64,000 nt of DNA from Coffea arabica (lineage: Eukaryota > Streptophyta > Magnoliopsida > Gentianales > Rubiaceae), in assembly GCF_036785885.1 (NCBI RefSeq), contig NC_092323.1:6240501-6304500 (forward strand), in the 5' to 3' direction. Position numbers and translations under genes: made by a program. Below the pieces are notes generated by a model. It searched no databases and was not told where the DNA came from. It saw only the letters and a list, made by a program, of their open reading frames with translations. Positions 33,539 through 44,977 of the stretch are shown piece after piece. Each line of letters starts with the position of its first letter. The stretch's first letter is position 1.

Positions 33539-36495
33539 TTATTTGAGTAGGTCTTCCCATTTGCAGTATTGCCCACCTGCTAATGCACGATAATACCTAT
33601 CTCTGCAGTAGACTGGTCTTCCATCAGCAGCTTCTGCAGCAGCTGCTGCTAGATCATCATCATCTATGACTTCTACCGGCAACCGAAATAATTCCTCTTT
33701 CCTATGATTTTCTCGTGGAAATTTTATACAGAGGCAAGTAAGTGCATTTTTCTTCTACTCTACTGGATAATACTTTATTAAGTTTTTTGTATATTTGATT
33801 GGGAATGAGGGCTTAACTTTTGTGCTTGTTTACCTTATATTGTACTTTGTGTCAATCTTTGAAACTGAAACTTCGGTTGAGTTCTCCTTTGCTGAAAGTG
33901 TGTTCTGGATAAAATCTTCTACCGGTGTTGCAAATATAAATAAAAATACTGCTGCAACAAGTAACACCCCTGTCCCAACTAGTGTCTGTTTCAGCAACTG
34001 GATCACTGGTTTGACCTATATGCATAAATTTTCATAAGCTACAGAAAATTAGTGTATACCTCATAGAAACTTGCTAGATGGCTTTTAAGTATGAGAAGGT
34101 AGTCTAGAGTTATAGTCCATTCACTAAATTTAAGAAAACTTTGAAATCCTTCATTTTGATCGGGGTTGGATATGTTGTTGTTACTGGAGTTATAGTCCAT
34201 GCATTAAAATTAAGAAAACTTTGAAATCCTTCATTTTGATAGGGGTTGGATATGTTGTTACGAGAAGTGCTATTTGACATATATTCTACTCAAAGTGCAA
34301 TCAACTTCAGAGCGATTAAAAACACACTGCTTTACCATCGATGTGCTACCTTGTAAGAGCCGAGCAGTCTATCACGAGCCAGAATCTGCAAGAATTGATG
34401 ATTATATAAGCTACTGTCGTTTCTGCTCTTCTAAAAACTTTTTGTGTGGTGATAAAGCTAGGGAATGTTAATTACCCCAAACCAAAAAAAAAAGGGTGGG
34501 AATGTTTTGAGTTTGACAGGTAACTGCATATAAGTCTTACAGGGTGCTATGTAGGAATACAATGATTTAACCTTGATACGCTAAGTTTGAAATACATTTC
34601 ATGTATACTTTTCGACCTTGTTTTCCAGAGTACATTCAATCATGAACAATCAGCCCATTGCAGTCTCCTATTTTTGCTCTTGGCATGCATATGAGGTTTC
34701 ATTCATTGACAAAATTCTTGGGTTTGATTTTCTTCAACTAGCATTTAAACTAGATAAAATAAGAACTCACCTCTGGTGGTTTTACCCACATTTGTCCATC
34801 ATACCATCCGGTTTCTTCATAAGGTATGACCGCTGATAGAAGTCTGTCGCCTACATAACTCCATCCCTGTTGCATGCATAAATGGAAAATGTGATAGCTG
34901 GCTGAATTTTGTTGAGTCAAGAAGATCAATGAGATCATTAGAGTTTAGTGATATCCAGAAGGTCTAGTTTCAGTCAATCAGGTGAACTGAGTTGACTTAT
35001 ACTACAAAATCCAGATACTGTCAGTTTTCATCCCAGGTTAAGTAGCTTTATTGCTCAATCCTAGCAGGGAAAGCGGATTACTTGAAGTGAGATACTTAGG
35101 GAAGACATCTTTTATCGTTAAGAGATGGGAGAGAAAAAAGCATGCCACTGGCTGGCTAATATTAGCATGTAAAATGTTAATCAGTTTCGCATTGTATTTG
35201 CACAAAACTTCTTTGCTTGAATAGGGCCTTTCTTGTTGATTAAGGAGACTCTGTTGGGCAAAAGTGTCGAGTCAGATGATATCATATTTTCAAATAGTTG
35301 TGAAAGGAAGGAACTCTTTGTCCTAGTTTTCTGGCCAAAAGTCAGTGTGTTATGCACTCAAATAATCCATACCAGATAAATTCTGAGGACAATTAGTGAA
35401 ACAAGAAAGAGAGTTCCTGTACTAGCCGCCAAGACAAAGCGTAAAGGATCCTGCAGAATAGCATAAGTGCAAGCAAGTTAGGTTAACAGAAGAGAGCAAA
35501 TGAATCATGGCAGCTTTCTTTTCCTAACTGATTTCCTGGAGCATTTCAATTTCATACTCCTGTTGCGTATACTTGATAAAGATACTATATCATTAATAGT
35601 TGAAGCTTGCACAAATATCTGAGCTATGAAAACTCTTACAAAGGTTGCTAAGTTACCATGTGTGACTTTTAATTCAGAAATTTTAACCTATTTATTTGGG
35701 AAAATTAATACCATTCCCTTTGCGAAGTGAGAAGTCAAAAGAAATCTATGTACCTTGAAACTGGAACTGGACATGGGAATTGCATGTTTTCATAATTAAA
35801 TTACAGTTAGAATCATAATCTTATGCTCAGGTAAGAATTTTTTCATAATTGCCTTACCTTTGCTGGATTGAAGCTTGCAGCTGCAATTGGCACTCCTAGA
35901 ACTGTAAAAGTGACTAACCAGAGACCTCCAAGACGTAGGAAGAAGGACCCTGGACCCAATTCGGCCCACGAATATAAAGTAGAATCTTTCAGTGATGAGT
36001 ATTCATTCACCTGTAAGCATAAATTGCATGATATTTTCAAGATTTAACCTCAAATCTTTCTGATATTACTGGACAATGAAGATGGAATTTCCAGTCCACT
36101 GAAGTCAATGTGGCAATACATGTCTAAATAACACAAACATCATCTTGAACTCAACTTTTCAGTTTGACTGTAGTTCTTATGCAGGGTTTAACTGAAAGCT
36201 AGAAGATTACGACAATCGGAACTCAGACAGGCATTTTCTCACTGCTCAACAAGTTATGGAAAAAACTTACCGGCCTTTGTTCATAGGGCACCTCAATTTC
36301 CAGCCCGGGGTCCCAACTTTGACCAGGTAATCCATTTTTGCCACCATTTGTCTCATCTTTAAGGGCTCTGATGATTGTCCTTCCCGACAGAATTTGGTGT
36401 CTGTTATAGTGGACTATCCATGACCTGCAGCTGCTGCCAACCTTGTGTTGTTGCAGACTCGGTACGGGAGAAAAACAAATGCTTAATCTGAGCAT
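33539..36495 (-). CDS. CGLD27: Plastid membrane protein CGLD27 (Ycf36, DUF1230 family), 310 aa
   Basis: Seven exons: 36271-36495, 35858-36010, 35373-35450, 34771-34866, 34350-34385, 33834-34015, 33539-33701; total 933 nt, all phases consistent. The ATG is at 36495. Residues 1-50 are rich in Ser/Arg and look like a chloroplast transit peptide. The conserved core begins DPGLEIEVPYEQRPVNEY, followed by membrane spans LWLVTFTVLGVPIAAASF, FVLAASTGTLFLVSLIVL and GVLLVAAVFLFIFATP, with IPYEETGWYDGQMWVKPPE between. The C-terminus RPVYCRDRYYRALAGGQYC is typical of the family. Ycf36 is plastid-encoded in some algae and nuclear in plants; Arabidopsis At5g67370 responds to iron status, but its biochemistry is unknown. 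Exon 5 is only 36 nt. Intron 5 holds an 80-bp tandem duplication. Confidence 0.94.
34107..34262. repeat. 80-bp tandem duplication in CGLD27 intron 5
   Basis: GAGTTATAGTCCAT starts at 34107 and again at 34187; the two units agree almost base for base, including CTTTGAAATCCTTCATTTTG. It lies fully within intron 5 and does not touch splice sites. Confidence 0.93.
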
Positions 36496-37595
36496 TTATT
36501 TGCTCGACTCGAGTTCCTGTCGAGTCAGAAAGAGCCTTGCTTCTGATTAGTATCCTGTGAATTTGGAGTGGAAGTAGAGAGATGTTCCGAGGTGTATAGT
36601 TAAGAGTTATGTGCAAATCTTTGACGACCATTCATTATTTACGTGGAGGAAGACGGTGCTAATTTGTGAATATGTTTATATAGTATGTCGCTTGATGGAG
36701 ACAGGCATATCAATCCGGATGTGCCAACTTGTGCGCGACCCACTGGTTTGTTGTATAATTTGTATGCACAATTTTTCTATATTTATCTGTTAGCTTGTGC
36801 AACGGCTTAGGCTTGTCATATGGCGGCAGCGGTCGTGCACGCTGTTTCATGTTCCTTTCTCGCGTCTTCACGACCTAGGCGGGTGGGACTCGCGGAGAAG
36901 CCGACATTAAAATCGCTATCTTTGAACTAAACAGATCCTACCTCATTGCTTAAGGGCTGCTTTTCAAGGCAAAGAGTAGAAGAGTAAGAGTGGAAGAGGA
37001 GCATGAAAGCTTTTGCTTCAGATTTTGTTCAAATTGATGAATTTCAGACCAAAGAAGAAGAAAAACTATACGCTATTGTCACTTCTCATTTCTCGCACTT
37101 GAAATTTGTTAAGAAAAGTTATGATTGGCGAGGGGAAACGTAATTGAGTGGAGCGCTCTCTGTAGATTCGAAGCTCGAAATCCATGGATTTGAGTAAAAT
37201 GTTCATGATGTCCGTCGGGTTAAGGGTCAAGGTGTTTAGATTAGGTAATATTTTAACACTGAATGCTACGTATTTCGGGAATAAATAGAAAAAAAAATAG
37301 TCATTGGGTGTAAAACTTTTTGTTTCTTCTAGAGCAGTATTGGATTTTCCATCATTTACGTAATTGCTTTTGGATTGGCAGAGAGCGGAGAATAGATCAC
37401 ATTGGACATATTAGCACGTTTAGATTGTGAGTTTTCATAAAAAGATTTTAAAAAATATTTCAAATCACATATTAATGTCACATATATGAAATTGCTATAG
37501 TATATTTGTATGAAAGAACTTAAAAAATTGCAATTTAAATGGGCACATTCAAGAGTATTTATTATAGTGGTAAATAAAAAGAGAGATTAAGAAAA

Positions 37596-38569
37596 GGGAT
37601 AATTTCAGAAACCTCCCTTGAGGTTTCTAACAATTGCACTCGGCTCCCCTCAGATTTAAGAAATTACACTTAACTCGCTTGACATAGTAAAATATCTATA
37701 ATGCCCTCCCAATAAGTAGACAATTTTAAATTTAAGACAATAAATTTACAAAACTTAAAAAAAAATCTATTTTTCTGTCTCTTGTCTATTTTCTAGCTAA
37801 TATAACCTTTTTTTTATTATCTTCAGTTTTGTGGATATTAGTAAATTGAAATTACAAAATTTACAAATGAGGTAGACTATGGGTCAAACTAGAAGGAAAT
37901 GAAAAGACTCACAGCGATAGAGAAATAAATAATGAAATTGATGATTGAAATAGGAAGAAGAACCAAACATGTGGAATTTGACATATTTTGTTTATTATTA
38001 AGAAAAACTTTTATAAAATTTCAATAATTACATAATGATTTGTTTCATTGAATTAGATTTTTTTATTATAATTTTATTGTGGAGGTAGAATTTATTCTCG
38101 ACTTTAGAGATATTAATATTTTTAAAACCATAGGAGAATTGTAATGGTGGTTCTAGGTTAAATTAGCTTATATTGAAAAGATATTTGAGCATTGGTATTT
38201 AATTTGGGGGTATAAAATTGGTTGTCAATGTGGTTTTGTGTTTTTTTTCTTCGTAGAAAGTATTGATATTGTATATACAACTTGAGATCTTTTAGATGGT
38301 TACTTGATTTAGAACTTATGTTTCGATGGTTGTTAGAGATTTAGCTTGTTGATTTATACAAAATGTAGAAGAAAATGATTGAATATACTATTTTTCTTTC
38401 TTAGTTTTGTACAAAAGGGCAATTTAAGATTTTTGAAAGAAAATCTAAATTCTTGGACCTACATTGTTACTAAACAGTAAAAGTAGGGGAGATATGTGTA
38501 ATTTTTAAAAACTGAGGGGAGCTCTTTGTAATTGTGAGAAACCTCAGGAGAGGTTTGTGAAATTATCCC
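37596..38569. mobile_element. 974-bp Mutator-type MITE (family B, copy 1) with exact 9-bp target duplication
   Basis: Ends are GGGATAATTTCAGAAACCTC and its complement; TTAAGAAAA flanks both sides exactly (37587-37595 and 38570-38578). The internal 800 bp are AT-rich without coding potential and are homologous along their length to 53573-54544. Confidence 0.93.
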
Positions 38570-38892
38570 TTAAGAAAAAGCCTCCGCCGGGTGGGATAAT
38601 GAGTGGTGATTGGTTGGTTGATAGAAAGCAATGCGTGGGATCATCCATCACATTCACCATTCATTCGTTCATTCAGATTCGGTCAGTCATTCACGCTGAG
38701 TAATGGGACTCCACGTGAGGTTGCACCTGAACTGTACGGTGGCCAAAAAAATCCACCATTCCCGCCTCAAGTTAGCCTTAGCCCCCGGTTGTGGTCTTTT
38801 GGTCTTTTCATTTTCCGCCATTGCCAGTTGTGATTTATTTGTGTGTGGTGCTGGGAAGGGGAGTTTAAATTCAACTACCAAAAAATCCGCTC

Positions 38893-39095
38893 CGTTTGGA
38901 TTAGCTGTTTTTGGAGATATTTTTAAAAAATTTTATTGTAACAGTATATATGAAAAATTTTTACTGTAAAAATTTGTTGAAATATTTAAAATATTATATG
39001 AATTAGATGTTTTTTGAGTTATTGTGTATTACTGTAGCATTGCACTTGAAAAACATGTTTTTGAAAAAATGATCAACCCAAACAGTTTCATACTA
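38893..39095. mobile_element. MITE relic of the GTTTGGATTA type
   Basis: CCGTTTGGATTAGCTGTTTTT at the left pairs imperfectly with AACCCAAACAGTTTC at the right; the inside has TACTGTA motifs seen in related short elements. Confidence 0.5.
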
Positions 39096-39565
39096 AAGAT
39101 TTTCTTTCATTAAAAAAAATAAGGGTCTATTTAATGAGTGTATATATTTTTTTGGGAAAGGATAGAAGATCTAATAAGTGTGCTCGACTACTCATTTAGG
39201 TGTTAGCTTTTTGAAGATTTCAAATTAATTAAGTGTATATAAATAATGAAAGTTAATAATTATTAATGTGCATATAATTGGAGTGAAATTTAAATGCATA
39301 ACTTACTAAATGGACTATTTGTCGGACCAGTTAAAAAAGAATTCGAAAAATAAATGCTAGAAATCGATGAACATGAAGACAGGAATGCTGTGAATCGATT
39401 GATTTTTTATTATAAATAAGCAATATATATAGTACTACTAATTTATTAGGAATATACTGTTGCAGTGCTACTTTCACTGACCCCGGGGTTTTATTTGGGG
39501 GCGTTTTTGGTGTGGGGGCGGCGGCCGGGAGGAGGAGGAGTCGAATGGAAAGCTAACGTCGTACA

Positions 39566-40032
39566 TAGAGCTGTTAATCGAGCCGAGTATTTGGCTGTCG
39601 AGCTCGACTCGAGTTTAATTCGAGCCGAGCTCGACTCGAGCTCGTTAGGAAAACGAGCTTTAAAATGTGTTCGAACTCGGCTCGTTAAATGTACATGTGG
39701 CTCGAGTTCGAGCTCGAGCTCGACTCGTTTATCACAAATGAGTCGAGCTTCACGAGCTCGAGTTCGAGCTCGTGCAAATTAACCTTAATAAAAAATTATA
39801 ATTTATAATTTTTATAATTTTGATTTCTAAAATGACAAATATGCCCTTCATTAACGAGCTCTAACGAGCTACTCGAGTATCAAACGAGCCGAGCTTACTC
39901 GGCTCGTTAACTAAACGAGCATGTTTCGAGCTCGAGCTCGACTCGTTAACCAAAATTAACGAGCCGAGCTCGAGTCTTAATGAGCCGAGCTCTAACGAGC
40001 TTTCGAGCTACTCGATTGACTTAACAGTTCTA
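39566..40032. mobile_element. 467-bp hAT-like non-autonomous element packed with GAGCTCGA palindromes
   Basis: Ends TAGAGCTGTTAATCGAGC and GACTTAACAGTTCTA are inverted; 8-bp flanks GTCGTACA (39558-39565) and CTCGTACA (40033-40040) agree at 7 of 8. Both halves are filled with CTCGAG/GAGCTC words around an AT core near 39785-39850. No transposase. Confidence 0.85.
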
Positions 40033-40394
40033 CTCGTACACGTATTACTGTGCTAAGTTTGGTAACAAAAAATAAATTCGCGAAATTACTAAAAATAAAA
40101 GAAGAAGAGAATTCCCGCCGTGTAAACAAAGAAGTCACATCCTCCACTCCAGTGCTGCACCCGCTCGCTCACTCACACCTTGAATTTTCAAGTTCCTTGT
40201 CGATTTCTTTCCCTTCAAAGTCTCATCTGGTCCATCCTCATATCTGTTTCAACTCAAATTTCTTTTCTTATTTATCATTATCTTTTTCTTTTGCCTTTCT
40301 ATTTGATCAAAATTTTTGAAGGAAGCCTCTGAATTCTGTCCAATCCAGCTATAAGAGAAGATCGATACTTGATCGGTCAATTCGAATTTTGGTG

Positions 40395-43300
40395 ATGAAG
40401 AACAGTAGGGGAGGCAAAACTGTAGGGAGCAGCGGCGGAGGAACTTGGCGGAGCCTAGGGCTACCTTTAGTCTTCCTCTTGTGCCTATTTTTCTTCCTTG
40501 CCGGCTTCTTCGGTTCTACTCTTTTCTCTCAACCGGTTCTCTCTCTATATTTGCTTAAAATTATAGTTATAGTTTTTTTTTTTTTGCTGTTAGTGATGAT
40601 ATATGGTATACGTGATGCGTCTCTCTCTTTCTATGGTCGATTTCGTAGTGGCGATTGATTGATGAATTTATTGCAGGATGAGTGGAGTGCACAGTCTCGG
40701 CTTAGGCCAAGGGTGCTGGAGGCGATGGGTGACCAATTGGAGGAGGAAAACAGAGGCTTCGATCCATTGCCCCATGGCCACTCTGGCGAGGGCTCTCTAA
40801 CTTCCATTCCCTTTCAGGTACCCAAAAATCCGCTGCATCTTCTTATATCCTCCGTATCTTGTGTTTTTGCAAGTTCTGTTTGCCAAAAATGATCTTACGG
40901 AGAGACGGAGAGGGAGGTAGTAAAAATTTGTATTTCATTTCTTCCATTGATTGAAACAGAGAATTTTTAATTGGTCTGATATAGGTTTCTTATGCAAATA
41001 ATTCACACCATGAACTTCTCCTTGATGGATTGTTGAAGCCCAGAAAATGACAAGTCTAGGATTGCATCTGTTTAATTTTGACCTTTTTACTTCTATACCT
41101 GTAAATGAGGAGTTGATCCTTTGCTTTGACAGATCAATCTTGTCTTCAATTTTGTACCTGGCTCAGCGATTGGAGCCCTTTTTTGTTTTTATTATATTTA
41201 TTATTAAAATTTTCATGCTAGGTGTTAAGCTGGAATCCACGAGCATTGTACTTCCCCAACTTTGCAACTGCAGAACAATGTCATACTATAGTTACTAGGG
41301 CAAAGGCTGATCTCCAGCCATCTACCTTAGCTCTTCGTGATGGAGAAACTGAAGAAAGTACCAAGGGAATCAGGACAAGGTAAATAGTAAGTTTGTTAAA
41401 ATGCAAATTCACTGATAAATTTGATCTCCGTGCTAGCTTTTCCTTTCTCCTTTTCAGTATCATTTATGAGTTTGAAAAGTAGTGAACTTTGTTGTCTTCT
41501 CTTAGGCAACAGCGGGCAAATATACGGAAACTGATAACATCTTGTGGTTTTTTGTGAATTAGTTCTGGAATGTTTATAAGTGCATCTGAAGACAAAACAG
41601 GGACTTTGGCCCTCATTGAGGAAAAAATCGCTAAGGTGACAATGATCCCAAGGAGTCATGGAGAGGTAATTTTTAACTTGAGATGTTTCCTTCTTTCTCT
41701 ACCCCCTCCCCTAAGCCATGTGCAAGCAGTTTTGACATTTGAGCCCAGTAAATGATTTTTTTAAAAATCAAATCTGTAGTTTTTATCAGCCTTACAGAGG
41801 TCTTATTCCGTTTTATGGCAGACAATTGCCAAAGTGTTTAGATCTTTGAAATGCAATTCAAAGACGTGCATTTAGATCTTTGAAAGCCAAAAGTGTTTTT
41901 TGGCTATATTCAAATCTTTAAATGACTAAGCATATGATTTGACCCATTTTCAGTCTCAATATTTTCTTGCTTAATGTTGTCTGATTATCTTCTCTGTTGA
42001 ATTAGTTGACCTTTGATTTCAGGTCAATTCTAAAACTGTGTGAGTAATGCAAGGATGTAAAAATGTTTCAGGCATTTAATGTCTTGCGGTACGAGATAGG
42101 TCAAAGATACCATTCTCATTATGATGCATTCAATTCTGCTGAATATGGTCCACAGAAGAGCCAAAGGGTACGAAAACAATATATTTTCAATCAATCTTCT
42201 TTCCAGTTTGAACTCTGTTTCTCATGCAAGCAGAATTTTAATTATTATTGAGGCCTCGGGCAAGTGGGCATTTTGGACTCGGGAGTAGCTCGAAAGAATA
42301 ATATGTTTGCCTCCTAAATCCTGCTGCATCAGCACTCCCATGCTCACCCACACCCCGGAGAAAAGACCAACCCTTTGACTTCTGAATCAAAGCAAAATAG
42401 ATACAAACTGCAATTAAATTAGTTCAGTTTGGTGCAACTCTAATAATCTTGTGCATAACTATGCAGTATGAAGTTGCAGAACCATCGAGAGAATATTTTA
42501 CAATGCATAGTCCGTCTCCGTCTAATCAAACTCTATTTTATAATTTATGGAACACATGCCTGCAGCTACTTTCCAGTTTCCACCTGATGTCCTATAGAAT
42601 TGCTTCCTTTGTCAGGACTGTTGCTTTCTTCACCTTTCTGTGTCTCCACATTCAAATAAAAATTGCTTAGAGAGTTCTTCATCTCTATGTTCTACTTGCT
42701 CTTTCAATCCTTTTGCGAATTCTTGATCAGGCTCTTAATGGTATATCCCTTATTTAATTTTCTCAGGTTGCTTCTTTTTTGCTGTATTTATCTGATGTTG
42801 AGGAAGGTGGGGAAACCATGTTCCCTTTTGAGGTAAGTTCAAGCCCACGGTGATTTCCCTTCTCTTGCCTGCTTCTTTCCTTGTATCTCAGTCTGCAGTA
42901 TATGAATGCTTTAATTTGCAGAATGGGGTGAACATGGATGCTAGTTATGATTATCGAAACTGCATAGGTTTGAAAGTGAAACCACACCGAGGGGATGGAC
43001 TGCTGTTTTACTCACTTTTCCCAAATGGTACAATTGATCCTGTAAGTTCTTCTGGATGTCACTAGCTTACCTAAATTGCTAATTTTTTCACGGGTGGGGA
43101 TAGTTGAGTTTGAGTCTTTCCTTCAAATCCATTGTGCAATGATGTGAAAATTGGTTTTTTGACTGGAAACGATCAAACTAGTATAATTAAACATTCAATG
43201 GAGTCTATTTACTTTATTTCCTTTATCATGACAAAACAGATTTTGTCTGTACGTTTTTACAATGAACATTATTGTTAAGCGATGGCAACTACCTGGAAAC

Positions 43301-43904
43301 AAGGGAAAACGCATATGGATATATGCATTTGCTGCAATGCCTCCAAACTAGTACTATCTACCTGGTGCCTAAGACCCAATGGGTTCTTGTATTTAGAGAA
43401 ATGCTGTTTAAAGCATACAAAATCTGTGTTTTTAAATCCTTTAGCAGAAGAAAATAGTAATTGTTTTAGATTACTATATATGCTTATGGAGCGCATTAGC
43501 GACATAGTAGATGAAATAAATAAACAGGTGTATCTGGAAAACAGGAGACTACTCTTTGATCCATAAATCCTGGTTTAAAGCTGCGTTAAAAAGGCAGCTA
43601 GTAGCTTGCGGCACCATGAGTCCCTTGTATTATCAAAAATGTGATGTTGCACCACAATATAAAAGTTGATGTCTTCAATAAAATGGCCGCTTGTTTCCCT
43701 CATTCCGGCTTCCATTCAGTTGCATGTATCATGCTCATAAGAGACAAGATAGTTCTTGTTCTCATATTTATTTGTTTCATGAGTTGTAATTTGTATTTTG
43801 TCTCCCCATTTTCCCAGGCCTCACTTCATGGGAGCTGTCCCGTAATTCGAGGGGAAAAGTGGGTGGCCACAAAATGGATCAGGGATCAAGAACAGGATGA
43901 TTAG
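40395..43904 (+). CDS. Prolyl 4-hydroxylase, membrane-anchored (P4H9/At4g33910-like), 303 aa
   Basis: Eight exons: 40395-40535, 40677-40817, 41222-41379, 41563-41665, 42072-42167, 42767-42832, 42922-43041, 43818-43904; 912 nt, phases consistent. The start is the ATG at 40395. It hydroxylates peptidyl proline in extensins, AGPs and peptide hormones using Fe(II), O2 and 2-oxoglutarate in the ER/Golgi. A single hydrophobic anchor (about 22-42) follows a basic N-terminus. The double-stranded beta-helix begins at VLSWNPRALYFPNFATAEQC; iron ligands are His197 and Asp199 (SHYDAFN) and His279 (SLHGSCP), and Lys289 (GEKWVATKW) should bind 2-oxoglutarate. YEIGQRYHSHYD and DVEEGGETMFPFE are typical. There is no C-terminal ShK-type Cys domain. 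All catalytic residues are present. Confidence 0.96.
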
Positions 43905-44977
43905 GCGTTTGTAACTGTGTTTCAAAAAGTTATTACTGTCGAGGAATGTCAAGCAAGTTTTGCAGTAAATATACCCATATTCTTTGTTTTCTAATTTAAG
44001 AAGAGATACAAAATCCTTTTTCTGCTCTCCTTATATTGCGGTGAGATGGGCATGGATCTACTGATTGTCAGAGCGCACCCTGTTTACAGCATCTTGTACA
44101 TCACGAGCTGGAAACCTTTTTACACTAGCTGATATTGAACTTCGACAAAAACAAGACGCTGGGATGAGCGAATTTATATCATCATCTATGGACCCCTGCG
44201 AATCACACTATTATGCCGACTGCATGCTCTCCTACATATTCATCACATGATAGCGCCTGTTAGCAATAACTGTTGTGTATTTCTTGCAATCTCAATGGTT
44301 CAAGGTTGGAGTTGCTTCTCAGGGGAAAAAAATGAAGCTCGGAAATTACTCAATGGATTCTTGGTACGGTCACTCGGATATCCCCTTGAACAAATAAATA
44401 GTAGGTCGCTCGGCATTCTTCCCAAACATTATATTGCATGAGTTAGCTTACATCTAAAATATGGCTACACTCATTTCCTCCAGTACAAAACGTAAACAGC
44501 GAACTTCCAACAAAATGAAACCTCTCTCCCCTTTTTGGAACTTTACAGCTTTCTATAAGACGAATAACCAAAAGCAGGATTACAACCGGAACATCATCTC
44601 TCTCGCGAAAGTGGTTGGGCACTGGAAGATTCATGGCACCTTCTTGCGGATTTCGCTTGATTTTCTAGATCATGCATATCTTGAGAACCATCACCGAATA
44701 ATAAAACGCGGAGCTAATCAAAGCATGCTTCGTTTTGATTCTAATGCACCAGCCCTTTACTCTACCCAGTGGAAGGAATTCAAATTGGAATTCACAAAGC
44801 TCAATATCAAGCCCACAAATAATCTCCTATTGTGTTCTTTGGACTTTCACTCATTCCTTCATTTTTCAGTCATTCAGCAGGCAAGTAATCGAGAAGGGTC
44901 TAATTTCCATCTGTTTAAGAATGACTGATGATGCAGGACTGCTCAAATAAGTGATCTGGCAAGAATGTGCATATACA
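43905..44977. other. Convergent 3' flanks of P4H and MFS genes
   Basis: 1.1 kb between two stop codons. A 155-codon open frame on the plus strand at 44461-44928 has no recognisable domain and lies antisense to the expected 3' UTR of the transporter, so I do not call it a gene. Confidence 0.5.

Larger units (their letters stand above)
36496..40394. other. 3.9-kb divergent spacer (CGLD27 and prolyl hydroxylase promoters) with three transposons
   Basis: Promoters of the divergent genes sit at either edge. Between them lie a Mutator-type MITE (37596-38569), a MITE relic (38893-39095) and a hAT-like palindromic element (39566-40032). No additional gene is recognised; open frames at 38603-38969 and 39465-39782 are repeat-derived or domain-free. 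Confidence 0.6.

Noticed and set aside
39465-39782. 105-codon frame with Arg/Ser/Ala-rich tail
   Set aside because: Its second half is the GAGCTC-repeat of the hAT-like element, not a protein gene.
44461-44928. 155-codon plus-strand open frame
   Set aside because: No recognisable domain, lies between convergent genes where the transporter 3' UTR is expected.
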